Position numbers and translations under genes: made by a program. DNA of 64,000 nucleotides from contig WELA01003621.1 of assembly GCA_009602735.1 (NCBI GenBank), positions 1-64,000 of the forward strand, written 5' to 3'. This DNA is from Mesotaenium endlicherianum (lineage: Eukaryota; Streptophyta; Zygnematophyceae; Zygnematales; Mesotaeniaceae). Of the stretch, positions 8,717 through 17,777 are shown in pieces. Below the pieces are notes generated by a model. It worked only from the letters and a program-made list of their open reading frames with translations, made no database searches and was not told the origin of the DNA. Numbering within the stretch: position 1 is the stretch's first letter; each line of letters starts with the position of its first letter.

Positions 8717-9268
8717 TTGGAACAGGCAAATAACATACAAACGGCTGTTGTGAGAAGGGCCAGTAAAGGTGATGCAGCGGCGCAGGCTTTATTGTACAAG
8801 CAGTACAGCAAAGCCATGTTCAACATCTGCACGCGTATGACCGGCAATCTCAACGATGCGGAGGACATCCTACAGGATGCTTTCGTAATCGCCTTTCGCA
8901 GCATGTACCAATTGAGAGAGGCTGCGCAGTTCGGCGGCTGGTTAAAGCGCATTGTGGTAAACGAATGCATCCGTTTCAGCAAAAAAAACACCCGTTGGAA
9001 TGAATGGAATGACCAGATGAATGATGTGCCGGCTGATGATGCTTCCGAATGGTGGACCAGCATCAGCCTTGATCTCATACACCGTGAGATCAAGGGTTTG
9101 CCCGATGGTTGCCGGCAGGTATTCAACCTTTATGTACTGGAAGATTACAGCCATAAAGAGATTGCCGAAAGCCTGGCCATATCGGAATCTACCAGCAAAA
9201 GCCAGTATCGGAGGGCCAAACAATTATTAAAAGAACGCATCACCGCGCAAATACAGGTTCATGGATGA
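8717..9268 (+). CDS. ECF-type RNA polymerase sigma factor
   Basis: The 183-residue protein has region 2 (DAEDILQDAFVIAFRSM, about residues 47-63, contacting core polymerase and the -10 element) and region 4 (YSHKEIAESLAISESTSKSQYRRAKQLLKE, a helix-turn-helix for the -35 element). No ATG is available before region 2, so translation probably starts at the TTG at 8717. It overlaps the following anti-sigma-like gene by 8 bases, the usual coupling for an ECF/anti-sigma pair. The signal it responds to is unknown. Confidence 0.9.
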   Translation: MEQANNIQTAVVRRASKGDAAAQALLYKQYSKAMFNICTRMTGNLNDAEDILQDAFVIAFRSMYQLREAAQFGGWLKRIVVNECIRFSKKNTRWNEWNDQMNDVPADDASEWWTSISLDLIHREIKGLPDGCRQVFNLYVLEDYSHKEIAESLAISESTSKSQYRRAKQLLKERITAQIQVHG

Positions 9269-9995
9269 ATTGAAAAAATATTTGAAAGAACATGCCAGCC
9301 AGCTCAACCACGACGAGCCGGGCGAGGAGTTATGGCAACGGATACAGGAAAGAACTACCAACGCTGCTCAAACGCCCGTTATAATGCCGGTTATGAAATG
9401 GATGGCGGCAGCCTGTGTTATACTGATGGCCGGTATCGGCAGCTGGTACTTGCTGCACCCAAAAAACATGCACATTGATCCGGTTGCAACTACACATAAA
9501 AATAATCCGGTACAAGCGATCAGTCCTGTTGAAGTACAGCAACCCATCGAAGAACAGGATTTGCGGGTTGTTACTTCCGATGATAAACAGAACCCGTCTG
9601 TGCAGCATGTGGGTCGTTCAGTTAAACATAAGGCGTTGCCACCGGCAACGGATCCTGACTACAGTTTGGTACACAATATCGAGTCCAGCTTTACCCAGGT
9701 GATCAACCTGCAACGCAACAAATTGAATAGTACACCCATCTATGCCGAGTCGCCCGCGTATTTCAACGACTTCAAAGTGCAACTCAAACAGATGGAAAAA
9801 GATGAAAAGCAGATCAAGGAAGACATCGCTAAAAATGGCATTAATGATGAATTGATTACCCAGCTCATCAATATATACCAGCAAAAATTGAATATGCTGA
9901 AACAATTACAAATAGAAATGAACAAACTCAATAACCGGTTCAAAAAAGAGCGTGTTCCGGCAGACAGTACGCAGACTTATTTTCTGAACATGTAA
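9261..9995 (+). CDS. Putative anti-sigma factor, single-pass membrane protein
   Basis: This 244-residue protein has a short cytosolic N-terminus (1-43) with an acidic amphipathic helix, one transmembrane segment (about 44-64) and a large extracytoplasmic part ending in a long coiled-coil-like helix (about 175-235, rich in Lys, Gln, Glu). The topology, the 8-base overlap with the sigma gene and the co-directional order indicate an anti-sigma factor that holds the sigma factor at the membrane. There is no clear zinc-binding HxxxCxxC motif, so binding would use a different interface from ZAS-type anti-sigmas. Confidence 0.75.
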   Translation: MDELKKYLKEHASQLNHDEPGEELWQRIQERTTNAAQTPVIMPVMKWMAAACVILMAGIGSWYLLHPKNMHIDPVATTHKNNPVQAISPVEVQQPIEEQDLRVVTSDDKQNPSVQHVGRSVKHKALPPATDPDYSLVHNIESSFTQVINLQRNKLNSTPIYAESPAYFNDFKVQLKQMEKDEKQIKEDIAKNGINDELITQLINIYQQKLNMLKQLQIEMNKLNNRFKKERVPADSTQTYFLNM

Positions 9996-10015
9996 ATCTC
10001 CTAAACACCCCCTAT

Positions 10016-11392
10016 ATGAAAAATAATCATCAACAAATGGTATTATGTGCTTTGGCCGCATTGAGCCTGGCGGGTACCGCAACAGCACAACGGTATGACA
10101 ATGACAACAGTATAACCATCAACAGCAATCTTGACACCATCATAAAAAAACAATATGTTTCTGTAGCAGTCCGGAAATCCAAAATTCCTGTAACAGAACC
10201 GTTGTCAAAAGAGGTGAGCGCTGAAGTAGCCATGCCTAAAAACGGAGAAATTTATATTCAGAATAATTATCGTTCAGTGCAAGTGAAAACTTGGGATCAG
10301 CAGAAAGTAAAGCTCACCACCACTGCATATTATTACGATAAAGATAATACCCCTACTGATGAAGAACTGCTGGATAAGGCCAATATTTCGCTTAAAGTGA
10401 TGGGCTCATCTGTTAAGATCAAATCAGGTATCGGCAATAATTATGGTTATGGTTTCGCTTATTCCAGCTGTAACAATTGTGCCGAAACAATGACATCTGG
10501 CAGTGGATCGGCTGGCCAGATCACGTCCATAAGGCTACATTCGAACTCTACGAAAAAAAACAGCTCCAAAAGTGATCTTATTATCTATATGCCTGCAGGA
10601 ACCAAAATAGACATTGAAAACAAATATGGCAATGTGATGCTTTTTAATGGTATTACGGAGGCGAGCATTGATATCAGCAATGGCAACCTGGAAGTTGGAG
10701 ACATTAACAAATTGATCCTCCGCTCCAAATATGCCAATGCCAATTTGGGTAATTTGAAAAACGCAGAAGTAGAGTTGATGAATGGGCGCTTCAGCGCCCA
10801 AAATATCGATCAGCTCGATATAGATTCCAAATATTCGAATATTGAATTGGCTGCTGTTAAAAACCTTTCCATACGAAGTAATGTTGACGAGTACGATGTG
10901 GAAGAAGTGGGTGAATTGCGCGGCAGGAAGAATTACGGTAACCTAAGGATCACACACCTCAAAGAATCACTGGAACTGGAAGGACAGAATGCCGATCTTA
11001 AGATCAAAGATGTAGCGGCCAGTGTGAATCGTGTCAAAATAGATGATAAATATGCCGATATCAGGATACCACTTCGTAACATAAAAGCTTTTTCCATAGA
11101 CTTTAGTGGTGCATATAGCACTGTCTATGGCGATTTTGAAAAGAAACCTGTCGTTGAAGAGAAAGCTGCCAAAGAGCCAAAGGAAAACACAACAACTGGA
11201 ACTGAAAAACCAGTAACAGGATATGCTGCAAGCAGTGATACTAAAAATCAGCAGTTCAGGATCAATTTAGTCCAGGTTGGCGCCTGGGGAGGAGGCAATG
11301 ACACACCTTCTAAATTCACAGCTGCTGTAGGTGATGGCAAAGGAATGAAAGTTGATATGAAATGCCAGAACTGTACGGTAGACTTCAAATAG
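10016..11392 (+). CDS. Secreted DUF4097-like beta-helix protein
   Basis: The 458-residue product has a signal peptide (about 1-24). Residues about 190-370 consist of repeated short strands such as GNVMLFNGITEASIDISNGN and SKYSNIELAAVKNLSI with regular Asn/Asp turns, the pattern of the DUF4097 putative adhesin family. The C-terminus ends in MKCQNCTVDFK with a CxxC. It follows the anti-sigma gene by 20 bases and is probably in the sigma operon, as DUF4097-like genes often are. It may be an extracytoplasmic sensor or target of the sigma factor; this is inference. Confidence 0.75.
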   Translation: MKNNHQQMVLCALAALSLAGTATAQRYDNDNSITINSNLDTIIKKQYVSVAVRKSKIPVTEPLSKEVSAEVAMPKNGEIYIQNNYRSVQVKTWDQQKVKLTTTAYYYDKDNTPTDEELLDKANISLKVMGSSVKIKSGIGNNYGYGFAYSSCNNCAETMTSGSGSAGQITSIRLHSNSTKKNSSKSDLIIYMPAGTKIDIENKYGNVMLFNGITEASIDISNGNLEVGDINKLILRSKYANANLGNLKNAEVELMNGRFSAQNIDQLDIDSKYSNIELAAVKNLSIRSNVDEYDVEEVGELRGRKNYGNLRITHLKESLELEGQNADLKIKDVAASVNRVKIDDKYADIRIPLRNIKAFSIDFSGAYSTVYGDFEKKPVVEEKAAKEPKENTTTGTEKPVTGYAASSDTKNQQFRINLVQVGAWGGGNDTPSKFTAAVGDGKGMKVDMKCQNCTVDFK

Positions 11393-11452
11393 CTTTTTTC
11401 TCATGTGCATCTATCTCACAAGCCGGTTATGTAAACTATAGACAATCGGTAC

Positions 11453-11478
11453 GTGCTCCGTTTCAACGGGGCACTTTT
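11453..11478 (+). terminator. Intrinsic terminator after the sigma operon
   Basis: GTGCTCCGTT (11453-11462) and AACGGGGCAC (11465-11474) form a 10-bp stem with one G-U pair, followed by TTTT. It lies 61 bases after the DUF4097-like gene. Confidence 0.7.
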
Positions 11479-11510
11479 GCAATCCCGAATATTTGTTCTA
11501 TTTTTCCTGC

Positions 11511-12770
11511 ATGTCTGAACTCTATACCCTGATATGGATAGGAGTGACCCTCATACTGATCGGTTTTTTTGCCGGCTACGAGATCGCCTTTGTTACGGCC
11601 AACCGCCTGAGCATTGAACTGAAAAAGAAGCAAGGAAAAAAAAGCGGGCTTATCCTTTCCAGCTTCATTGAGCAGCCTGCCAAATTCATTGGAAGCTGCC
11701 TGATAGGACTCAATGTATTCCTGGTGATATACGGGTTACTGTTCGATGGTTTCCTGAAAAGTATCGCCTGGAATCCCCTGCACGTAAAAAACGAATTCCT
11801 CAAACTCTTCATCGATACACTGGTTTCCTCCCTGGTAGTGCTGGTGTTCGGTGAATTTATTCCCAAAGCCATCTTCCGGGCACGTAATGATGCCTTGCTG
11901 AGTTTTTTCGCTCCCGTTGCCCAGTTCTTTCATTCGGTATTTCAGCCGTTGACCAACACATTTGTAGAGATTTCGCAATGGATACTGAAGTATATTTTCA
12001 ATGTAAGGGTCAACGAAAAAACAGATGCTTTTACCAAAGTAGACCTGGAACATTTCTTCCAGCAAACCAAAGAACAGGATGAAGACAACCAGGAGCTCAA
12101 TACCGAGCTTTTTGAGAATGCCCTCAGTCTGCCCACCGTAAAAATCAGGCAATGCCTGGTTCCCAGAACCGAGATCGAAGGCATTGAAGTTAACATACCA
12201 CTGGAAAAACTGCGGCAACGGTTCATAGAAACCCGGCTGAGCAAACTCGTGGTGTACGACGACACCGTAGATAATATCCTGGGCTATGTGCACCAGATAG
12301 ACCTCTTCAAGAAGCCCGATTCCATTCAAAGCGTGTTGCATCCCATCATGGCCGTTCCCGAAAGCATGAGCGCCGCAGACCTCATCAATAAATTCACCAA
12401 AGAAAGAAAAAGCATTGCCTGGGTGGTAGATGAATTCGGCGGCACGGCCGGGATCGTTACCATGGAAGATGTGCTGGAAGAGATCTTTGGCGAGATCAAG
12501 GATGAATACGATGTGGAGGAATTCGTGGAAAATAAGCTGGCCGATGACGAATTCATTTTCAGTGGCCGCCTCGAACTCGATTACCTGAATGAAAAATATG
12601 ATATGGAGTTCCCCGTCTCCGAGTCCGAGACCCTGAGCGGATACATCATCAATGCCCATGAAACCATTCCCAAGCAGAAAGAGACCATTATCATAGGTGA
12701 TTACCGTTTCGATATCCTCAATGTAAGCGATACCCGCATCGAAATGGTTAAAATGAAAATACTCCGGTAA
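11511..12770 (+). CDS. CNNM/CorC-type membrane protein with CBS pair (GldE-like)
   Basis: The 419-residue protein starts at the ATG at 11511; an in-frame TTG at 11493 is less likely. An N-terminal DUF21/CNNM membrane domain (about 1-165, with three to four helices) is followed by a CBS-domain pair (about 195-315, SKLVVYDDTVDNILGYVHQID and KSIAWVVDEFGGTAGIVTMEDVLEEIFGEI) and a C-terminal CorC_HlyC domain. Family members transport or sense Mg/Co ions. The gliding protein GldE of Bacteroidota has the same architecture, but without gldD beside it I cannot tell the two apart. Confidence 0.85.
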   Translation: MSELYTLIWIGVTLILIGFFAGYEIAFVTANRLSIELKKKQGKKSGLILSSFIEQPAKFIGSCLIGLNVFLVIYGLLFDGFLKSIAWNPLHVKNEFLKLFIDTLVSSLVVLVFGEFIPKAIFRARNDALLSFFAPVAQFFHSVFQPLTNTFVEISQWILKYIFNVRVNEKTDAFTKVDLEHFFQQTKEQDEDNQELNTELFENALSLPTVKIRQCLVPRTEIEGIEVNIPLEKLRQRFIETRLSKLVVYDDTVDNILGYVHQIDLFKKPDSIQSVLHPIMAVPESMSAADLINKFTKERKSIAWVVDEFGGTAGIVTMEDVLEEIFGEIKDEYDVEEFVENKLADDEFIFSGRLELDYLNEKYDMEFPVSESETLSGYIINAHETIPKQKETIIIGDYRFDILNVSDTRIEMVKMKILR

Positions 12771-12787
12771 TATATCCTGCTTCCCTT

Positions 12788-12795
12788 TAACTTTG
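12788..12795 (+). promoter_or_regulatory. -7 box upstream of tatC
   Basis: TAACTTTG fits the Bacteroidota -7 consensus and lies 27 bases before the chosen tatC start. No TTG is seen at the proper -33 distance, so this is only a partial match. Confidence 0.45.
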
Positions 12796-12822
12796 CCCAC
12801 TCTTAACAGTCAAAGCAAAGCA

Positions 12823-13680
12823 ATGGCATTATTGGATAGAAACAGGGGTGGCGGATTGGCCGATATGACCTTTATCGATCACCTCGAGGAATTACGGATG
12901 CATATCATCCGTTCGGTGATTGCCATCCTCATCATGGCAATAATAATATTCGTTTACCGTAACTGGATATTCGATTATATCATCACTGGCCCCATCAACC
13001 CTAATTTCATCAGCTACCGGGTACTTTGCCAGTTCAGCCATTGGGCCCACATGGGCGATGCGCTCTGCATGCCCCCGGTAAAAGTGAACATGCAAAGCAA
13101 CTCCTTTGGAGGCCAGTTCATTGGCAGCATCAGCATGTCGTTCATCCTGGGATTTATTATGGCCTTCCCTTATATATTCTGGGAGTTCTGGCGTTTTGTG
13201 AAACCGGCCCTTAAAGAAAATGAACTGCGCACCACCCGCTTTGTGATCTTTTGGGTATCCTTTTTCTTTTTCCTGGGTGCTGCTTTCGGGTTCTTCCTGT
13301 TAGGCCCCTTTACCTTTAACTTCCTGGCCGGCTTCCAATTGGGTACACAGGGCACTTTGGTTACTTTCCCTACCCTCTCCGATTATCTCGATAACCTTAC
13401 CAATATCATCCTCGGCTGCGGACTGGCTTTCGAGCTGCCGGTACTGGCTTATGCACTTACCCGTATTGGACTGATCACGCCTTTTTTCCTGAAGAAAACC
13501 CGGAAATACGCTATTGTGGTCATCCTCATCATTGCAGCTTTTATTACACCCAGTCCCGACTGGATGAGTCAAACCATTGTATTCCTGCCGCTTTATCTCC
13601 TGTATGAGCTGAGCATCGTTCTTTCTGTAAGGGTTTACAAGGAAGAGCAGAAGCGCGAGCAGGAGGACGAATGGAGTTAA
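12823..13680 (+). CDS. tatC: Sec-independent protein translocase subunit TatC
   Basis: TatC recognises twin-arginine signal peptides and forms the core of the Tat translocon in the inner membrane. The 285-residue protein has the conserved N-terminal FIDHLEELR (residues 17-25), six hydrophobic helices, and the NE motif KPALKENELR in the cytoplasmic loop before helix 3. The ATG at 12823 is preferred over a TTG at 12793. A possible Tat client in the window is the Gfo/Idh protein at 39.8 kb. No tatA/E gene is adjacent. rpiB follows after 37 bases. Confidence 0.95.
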   Translation: MALLDRNRGGGLADMTFIDHLEELRMHIIRSVIAILIMAIIIFVYRNWIFDYIITGPINPNFISYRVLCQFSHWAHMGDALCMPPVKVNMQSNSFGGQFIGSISMSFILGFIMAFPYIFWEFWRFVKPALKENELRTTRFVIFWVSFFFFLGAAFGFFLLGPFTFNFLAGFQLGTQGTLVTFPTLSDYLDNLTNIILGCGLAFELPVLAYALTRIGLITPFFLKKTRKYAIVVILIIAAFITPSPDWMSQTIVFLPLYLLYELSIVLSVRVYKEEQKREQEDEWS

Positions 13681-13688
13681 TAATTGAG

Positions 13689-13696
13689 TAACTTTG
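13689..13696 (+). promoter_or_regulatory. -7 box upstream of rpiB
   Basis: TAACTTTG matches TAnnTTTG and ends 21 bases before the rpiB ATG. A -33 TTG is not evident. Confidence 0.45.
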
Positions 13697-13717
13697 CTTT
13701 AGAAAAGATAAGAGATC

Positions 13718-14173
13718 ATGAGCTTTGTTTTTGACCCCTCGAAACCGATTGCGATCGGTAGCGACCATGCCGGCGTTGAATATAAGACCGTATTGGTTAA
13801 ATGGCTGGCCGATAAAGGCTTTGAAGTGAAGGATTTCGGCACTTATACAACTGATTCAGTAGACTATCCCGATTTTGCCCATCCAACAGCCGCCAGCGTT
13901 GAGAGCGGCGAATCTTCATTTGGCATTTTATTGTGCGGCAGCGCCAATGGCGTGGCCATCACAGCCAACAAACACCAGCACATCCGTGCCGGCCTCTGTT
14001 GGGAGAACGATGTAGCCCGGCTTGTCCGCATGCACAACAATGCCAACATCATCTGTATCCCTGCCCGTTTTGTGGCCCTGCCCCTTGCCCAGCAGATGAT
14101 CGAGAACTTTATGTCTACCCCTTTTGAGGGCGGACGGCACGCTACCCGCGTGAACAAGATTGCTTGTGCCTAA
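13718..14173 (+). CDS. rpiB: Ribose-5-phosphate isomerase B
   Basis: RpiB interconverts ribose 5-phosphate and ribulose 5-phosphate in the pentose phosphate pathway. The 151-residue LacAB/RpiB-fold protein has the substrate loop IGSDHAGVEYK near the N-terminus, the active-site Cys in GILLCGSANGVAITANKH, and the HNNANIICIPAR strand. All are at normal spacing for this 140-155-residue family. It follows tatC closely and probably has its own promoter. Confidence 0.94.
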   Translation: MSFVFDPSKPIAIGSDHAGVEYKTVLVKWLADKGFEVKDFGTYTTDSVDYPDFAHPTAASVESGESSFGILLCGSANGVAITANKHQHIRAGLCWENDVARLVRMHNNANIICIPARFVALPLAQQMIENFMSTPFEGGRHATRVNKIACA

Positions 14174-14187
14174 CAATAAACTACCAT

Positions 14188-15735
14188 ATGCGAAAACACT
14201 TACTCGTACCTGGGTTGCTGGTCCTTGTCTTGACCGGCCACGCCCAAAACAATGCCGATCCTGAAAAATATGCTGAAAAGATTACCGCATCAGGTCTGAA
14301 AGAAAAACTGACCGTGATCGCCAGCGCTGAAATGGAAGGACGCGAGACCGCTTCTCCCGGACAAAAAAAAGCCGCTGCTTATATCGAAGCCCGTTTTAAA
14401 AAAATGGGACTGAAGCCTGGTAACGGCAACGCTTACCAGATGCCCTACCCGGTTTATAAAGATGAAATCACTGCCCAAACTTTTTCTGTGAATGGCAGAC
14501 AATTCAACTGGGATAAAGATTATACACTGAATATCGGCACCATCGCTTCTGGCGAATGGACACAACATAATACTGTTTTTGCAGGATATGGTATTGTAGA
14601 CGATGCCAAAAGCAGGAACGATTTTGCCAACCTCGACGTAACCGGCAAAATAGTGATGGTGCTCGATGGCACCGATGACCCCAACCCTGCTCCGGTTGGC
14701 AATAGTACACGCGCCCGCAACGCAAACCCCGCTTCTGTTTTTGCGAAAACCAATGCAGCAAAGAAAAACGGAGCCATAGGCCTGTTCGTTGTTACAAAGA
14801 ATTTTCCGCTTACAACTGCTACACCTACCCAGGGTAATATGTACCTGAAGCCCAATACTGCCAGCTTCATCAGCGCTTCTATTTCGGAAGAAATGGCATC
14901 TGCCCTGCTGGGAAGGACTTCCCAACTTTCCTCAGATCAATTGAAGCAGGTGAATAAAGGAAATTATGTAGCAGAAGTAGCCATCGCCGTTACCAAACAC
15001 ACCGAAACACTCGAAAGCAGTAATGTGGTAGGTATCATTCCCGGTACAGATAAAAAAGATGAATACCTCTTCATCACTGGCCACTACGACCATTTGGGTA
15101 AAAAAGGCAATGTGATCTGGTACGGCGCAGATGACGATGGATCTGGTACTGTAAGCGTTATGCAGATGGCGGAAGCTTTTTCTGCTGCTGCTAAAAAAGG
15201 CGATGGCCCGCGTCGTACTGTTGTGTTCATGACAGTAAGCGGTGAAGAAAAAGGATTATGGGGTTCTGATTATTACTCCGAGCATCCCATCTTCCCCCTT
15301 GATAAAACTACTGCCGACCTCAATATTGACATGGTGGGCAGGATAGACACCGAGCGCAAAACAGCCGATACACTGAACTATGTATATGTGATTGGTCACG
15401 ATAAACTGAGCAGCGACCTGCCCGTGATCAATGAAGGGGTGAACAACAAATACACCAAGCTGACGCTCGACTATAAATACGACGATCCGAACGACAGGAA
15501 CTTCATCTATTACCGCAGCGACCATTTCAATTTTGCCAAGAAAGGAGTGCCGGTATTGTTCTTCTATGATGGCATGCTGCTGGCCGATTACCACCAGCCT
15601 ACCGATACCATTGAGAAAATCAATTTTGATCTGATGGAAAAACGTGTGAAGATGATCTTCCACACTGCGTGGGTCATTGCCAATAAAGATGAAATGCTGA
15701 AACGCGATACGCCTTTGAATATGCCGAGCAGATAA
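14188..15735 (+). CDS. Secreted M28-family zinc aminopeptidase
   Basis: The 515-residue protein starts at 14188 with a signal peptide (about 1-19, ending TGHAQ). A PA-type insert at about 120-260 precedes the metallopeptidase core. The two-zinc ligands of M28 are visible: His in TGHYDHLG, Asp in YGADDDGSGT, the Glu pair in SGEEKGLWG, Asp in NIDMVGR and His in YRSDHFNFAKKG. Family members release N-terminal amino acids from peptides outside the cytoplasm. It is followed directly by a strong bidirectional terminator. Confidence 0.92.
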   Translation: MRKHLLVPGLLVLVLTGHAQNNADPEKYAEKITASGLKEKLTVIASAEMEGRETASPGQKKAAAYIEARFKKMGLKPGNGNAYQMPYPVYKDEITAQTFSVNGRQFNWDKDYTLNIGTIASGEWTQHNTVFAGYGIVDDAKSRNDFANLDVTGKIVMVLDGTDDPNPAPVGNSTRARNANPASVFAKTNAAKKNGAIGLFVVTKNFPLTTATPTQGNMYLKPNTASFISASISEEMASALLGRTSQLSSDQLKQVNKGNYVAEVAIAVTKHTETLESSNVVGIIPGTDKKDEYLFITGHYDHLGKKGNVIWYGADDDGSGTVSVMQMAEAFSAAAKKGDGPRRTVVFMTVSGEEKGLWGSDYYSEHPIFPLDKTTADLNIDMVGRIDTERKTADTLNYVYVIGHDKLSSDLPVINEGVNNKYTKLTLDYKYDDPNDRNFIYYRSDHFNFAKKGVPVLFFYDGMLLADYHQPTDTIEKINFDLMEKRVKMIFHTAWVIANKDEMLKRDTPLNMPSR

Positions 15736-15744
15736 TATCCGCTC

Positions 15745-15787
15745 TCAATAAAAAAGCCCGTTCGTAATGAATGGGCTTTTTTATTGA
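15745..15787. terminator. Bidirectional intrinsic terminator
   Basis: TCAATAAAAAAGCCC and GGGCTTTTTTATTGA are perfect inverted arms around a 13-base loop region. Each strand ends in a T run, so it can stop both the M28 gene and the convergent deoxyhypusine-synthase-like gene. Confidence 0.85.
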
Positions 15788-15800
15788 ATAGGGTTTGCTG

Positions 15801-16775
15801 TTACCAGCCCAGCAAATAAGCAAAGATCAACGGCGCTACGATGGTAGCATCGCTCTCTACAATGTATTTGGGTGTATGTATATCTAATTTGCCCCAGGTG
15901 ATCTTTTCATTGGGAACGGCGCCTGAATACGATCCATAAGAAGTGGTGGAATCGCTGATCTGGCAGAAATAACTCCAGAAAGGAACATCATGCCATTCCA
16001 GGTCCTGGTACATCATGGGCACTACGCAGATAGGAAAATCGCCTGCAATACCTCCGCCGATCTGGAAGAAACCAACGCCTTTGCCGCCGCTGTTGGCGCG
16101 ATACCATTCTGTAAGCATCACCATGTATTCAATACCACTTTTAACGGTACTGGCTTTCAGTTCGTTCTTGATCACATAACTGGCAAAAATGTTACCGGTG
16201 GTACTGTCTTCCCATCCCGGAACCACAATCGGCAGGTTTTTTTCTGCGGCCGCTACAATCCAGCTGTTTTTGGGATCGATCTCGTAATACTGTTTCAGCT
16301 CTCCGCTCAATACTGCTTTATACAGGAATTCATGTGGGAAATAACGCTCACCTTTCGCTTCTGCATCTTTCCATTGTTTTACCAGGTGTTTCTGCAATCT
16401 GCGGAAAGCCTCTTCTTCCGGGATACAGGTATCGGTAACGCGGTTGTAATGATTCTCCAGCAGATCCCACTCATCCTGCGGCGTTAGGTCGCGGTAATTG
16501 GGAACGCGCTTGTAATGGCTATGCGCTACCAGGTTCATCACGTCTTCTTCCAGGTTGGCGCCGGTACAACTGATGATGGCAATTTTATCCTGCCTGATCA
16601 TTTCAGCCAGGCTGATGCCCAGTTCAGCGGTACTCATGGCACCGGCCAGGCTCACGAGCATCTTCCCTCCTTCCAATAAATGGGCTTCATATCCCTTTGC
16701 AGCATCTACCAGGGCCGCCGCATTGAAATGGCGGTAATGGTGTTGAATAAACTGCGAAACAGGTCCTTTACTCAT
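15801..16775 (-). CDS. Deoxyhypusine-synthase-like protein
   Basis: The 324-residue protein is a member of the deoxyhypusine synthase family, which transfers the aminobutyl group of spermidine in an NAD-dependent reaction. The NAD site (SCTGANLEEDVMNL, GFFQIGGGIAGDFP) and the WGK motif with the catalytic-type lysine (Lys296) are kept, as is the DST loop before SYGSYSGA. Bacteria lack eIF5A, so members of this bacterial group are thought to act on other acceptors, for example homospermidine-type polyamine formation or protein modification. The true acceptor is unknown. It is divergent from a glycosyltransferase operon. Confidence 0.88.
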   Translation of the reverse strand: MSKGPVSQFIQHHYRHFNAAALVDAAKGYEAHLLEGGKMLVSLAGAMSTAELGISLAEMIRQDKIAIISCTGANLEEDVMNLVAHSHYKRVPNYRDLTPQDEWDLLENHYNRVTDTCIPEEEAFRRLQKHLVKQWKDAEAKGERYFPHEFLYKAVLSGELKQYYEIDPKNSWIVAAAEKNLPIVVPGWEDSTTGNIFASYVIKNELKASTVKSGIEYMVMLTEWYRANSGGKGVGFFQIGGGIAGDFPICVVPMMYQDLEWHDVPFWSYFCQISDSTTSYGSYSGAVPNEKITWGKLDIHTPKYIVESDATIVAPLIFAYLLGW

Positions 16776-16794
16776 TATTTCCGATTTTAGGGGG

Positions 16795-16823
16795 CAAAAG
16801 TAATTTTTTTGAAACTATTTTTG
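16795..16823. promoter_or_regulatory. Divergent -7 boxes
   Basis: On the minus strand TACTTTTG (16802 to 16795) faces the deoxyhypusine-synthase-like gene 20 bases away. On the plus strand TATTTTTG (16816-16823) faces the GT2 gene 20 bases away. Both fit TAnnTTTG and lie 13 bases apart in a 68-base divergent region. Confidence 0.5.
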
Positions 16824-16843
16824 TTACCTGCCATCCTCTGCTC

Positions 16844-17773
16844 ATGAAAAAAAAGGTCTCGATAGTCATACCAGCGTTCAACGAAGCAACCAATATTCCA
16901 AAAGTTACGGAAGCGGTTGCACATGTCTTCTCTGCACTGGATTATGATTTTGAGATCATTTTCATCGACGATGGCAGTACCGATGCATCGGCCAATGTGC
17001 TCAGGCAGCTTGCTGCAGCTAACCGGCAAGTATCTTATATCCTGCTGTCGCGCAATTTCGGTAAAGACAGCGCCCTCAGCGCCGGGTTGTCAAAAGCCCA
17101 TGGAGATGCGGTGATTACCATGGATGCCGACCTGCAGCACCCGCCAACACTCATCCCTGCTTTTTTGGAACATTGGGAAAACGGCAATGAAGTGGTATAT
17201 GCTTACCGTGAAAGCAAAAATGAGCACGCCAGCAGAATGAATAAAGTTAGTTCGGGACTGTTCTATAGTATTATTAACAACCTATCCGACCTGGAACTGG
17301 AAGATGGTATTTCCGATTTCAGGCTGCTCGACAAAAAAGTGGTAGACATTTTAAATACCATGTCTGAAGACGAGCCCTTTTTCAGGGGGCTGATCAAATG
17401 GATCGGTTTTGCCCAGAAGGGACTGCCTTATGTACCTGAAGAACGTCACAGCGGCCGTTCCAAATACAATACCCGGCAACTGACCAAACTGGCCATCAGG
17501 GGCATCACTTCTTTCAGCACAAAACCCCTGTACATTGCTACTTACCTGGGTCTCAGCTTTTCATTGCTGTCGCTCTTATACATTCCCTATATCGGTTATA
17601 GTTATTATTTTGGCCATACGATCTCAGGATGGAGTTCCATCATCGCCACCATTGCATTCTTTGGGGGACTGCAACTGATGATCCTGGGTATTATAGGTCT
17701 CTATCTTGGCAAGCTGTTCATGCAAAGCAAACAACGCCCCCATTATATTGTTAAAGAATCCAATCTTTCCTGA
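16844..17773 (+). CDS. Polyprenyl-phosphate glycosyltransferase (GtrB/DPM1-like GT2)
   Basis: A 309-residue GT2 enzyme with IDDGSTD (about 41-47) and the metal motif MDADLQHP. After the catalytic domain come two transmembrane helices (about 232-254 and 266-288). This layout is that of transferases that charge a polyprenyl phosphate with one sugar at the inner membrane for later use outside. The next genes, a GT87-like membrane transferase (4 bases away) and a polysaccharide deacetylase, fit a small lipid-linked sugar pathway. Confidence 0.88.
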   Translation: MKKKVSIVIPAFNEATNIPKVTEAVAHVFSALDYDFEIIFIDDGSTDASANVLRQLAAANRQVSYILLSRNFGKDSALSAGLSKAHGDAVITMDADLQHPPTLIPAFLEHWENGNEVVYAYRESKNEHASRMNKVSSGLFYSIINNLSDLELEDGISDFRLLDKKVVDILNTMSEDEPFFRGLIKWIGFAQKGLPYVPEERHSGRSKYNTRQLTKLAIRGITSFSTKPLYIATYLGLSFSLLSLLYIPYIGYSYYFGHTISGWSSIIATIAFFGGLQLMILGIIGLYLGKLFMQSKQRPHYIVKESNLS

Positions 17774-17777
17774 TACT

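Noticed and set aside
11493-11510. TTG start for the CNNM protein
   Set aside because: The ATG at 11511 gives a normal hydrophobic N-terminus; the extra six residues have no support.
11736-12800. A 354-codon open frame on the minus strand
   Set aside because: It is antisense to the CNNM/CBS protein, which has clear domains in the plus frame. The minus frame has no recognisable motif and an unlikely composition.
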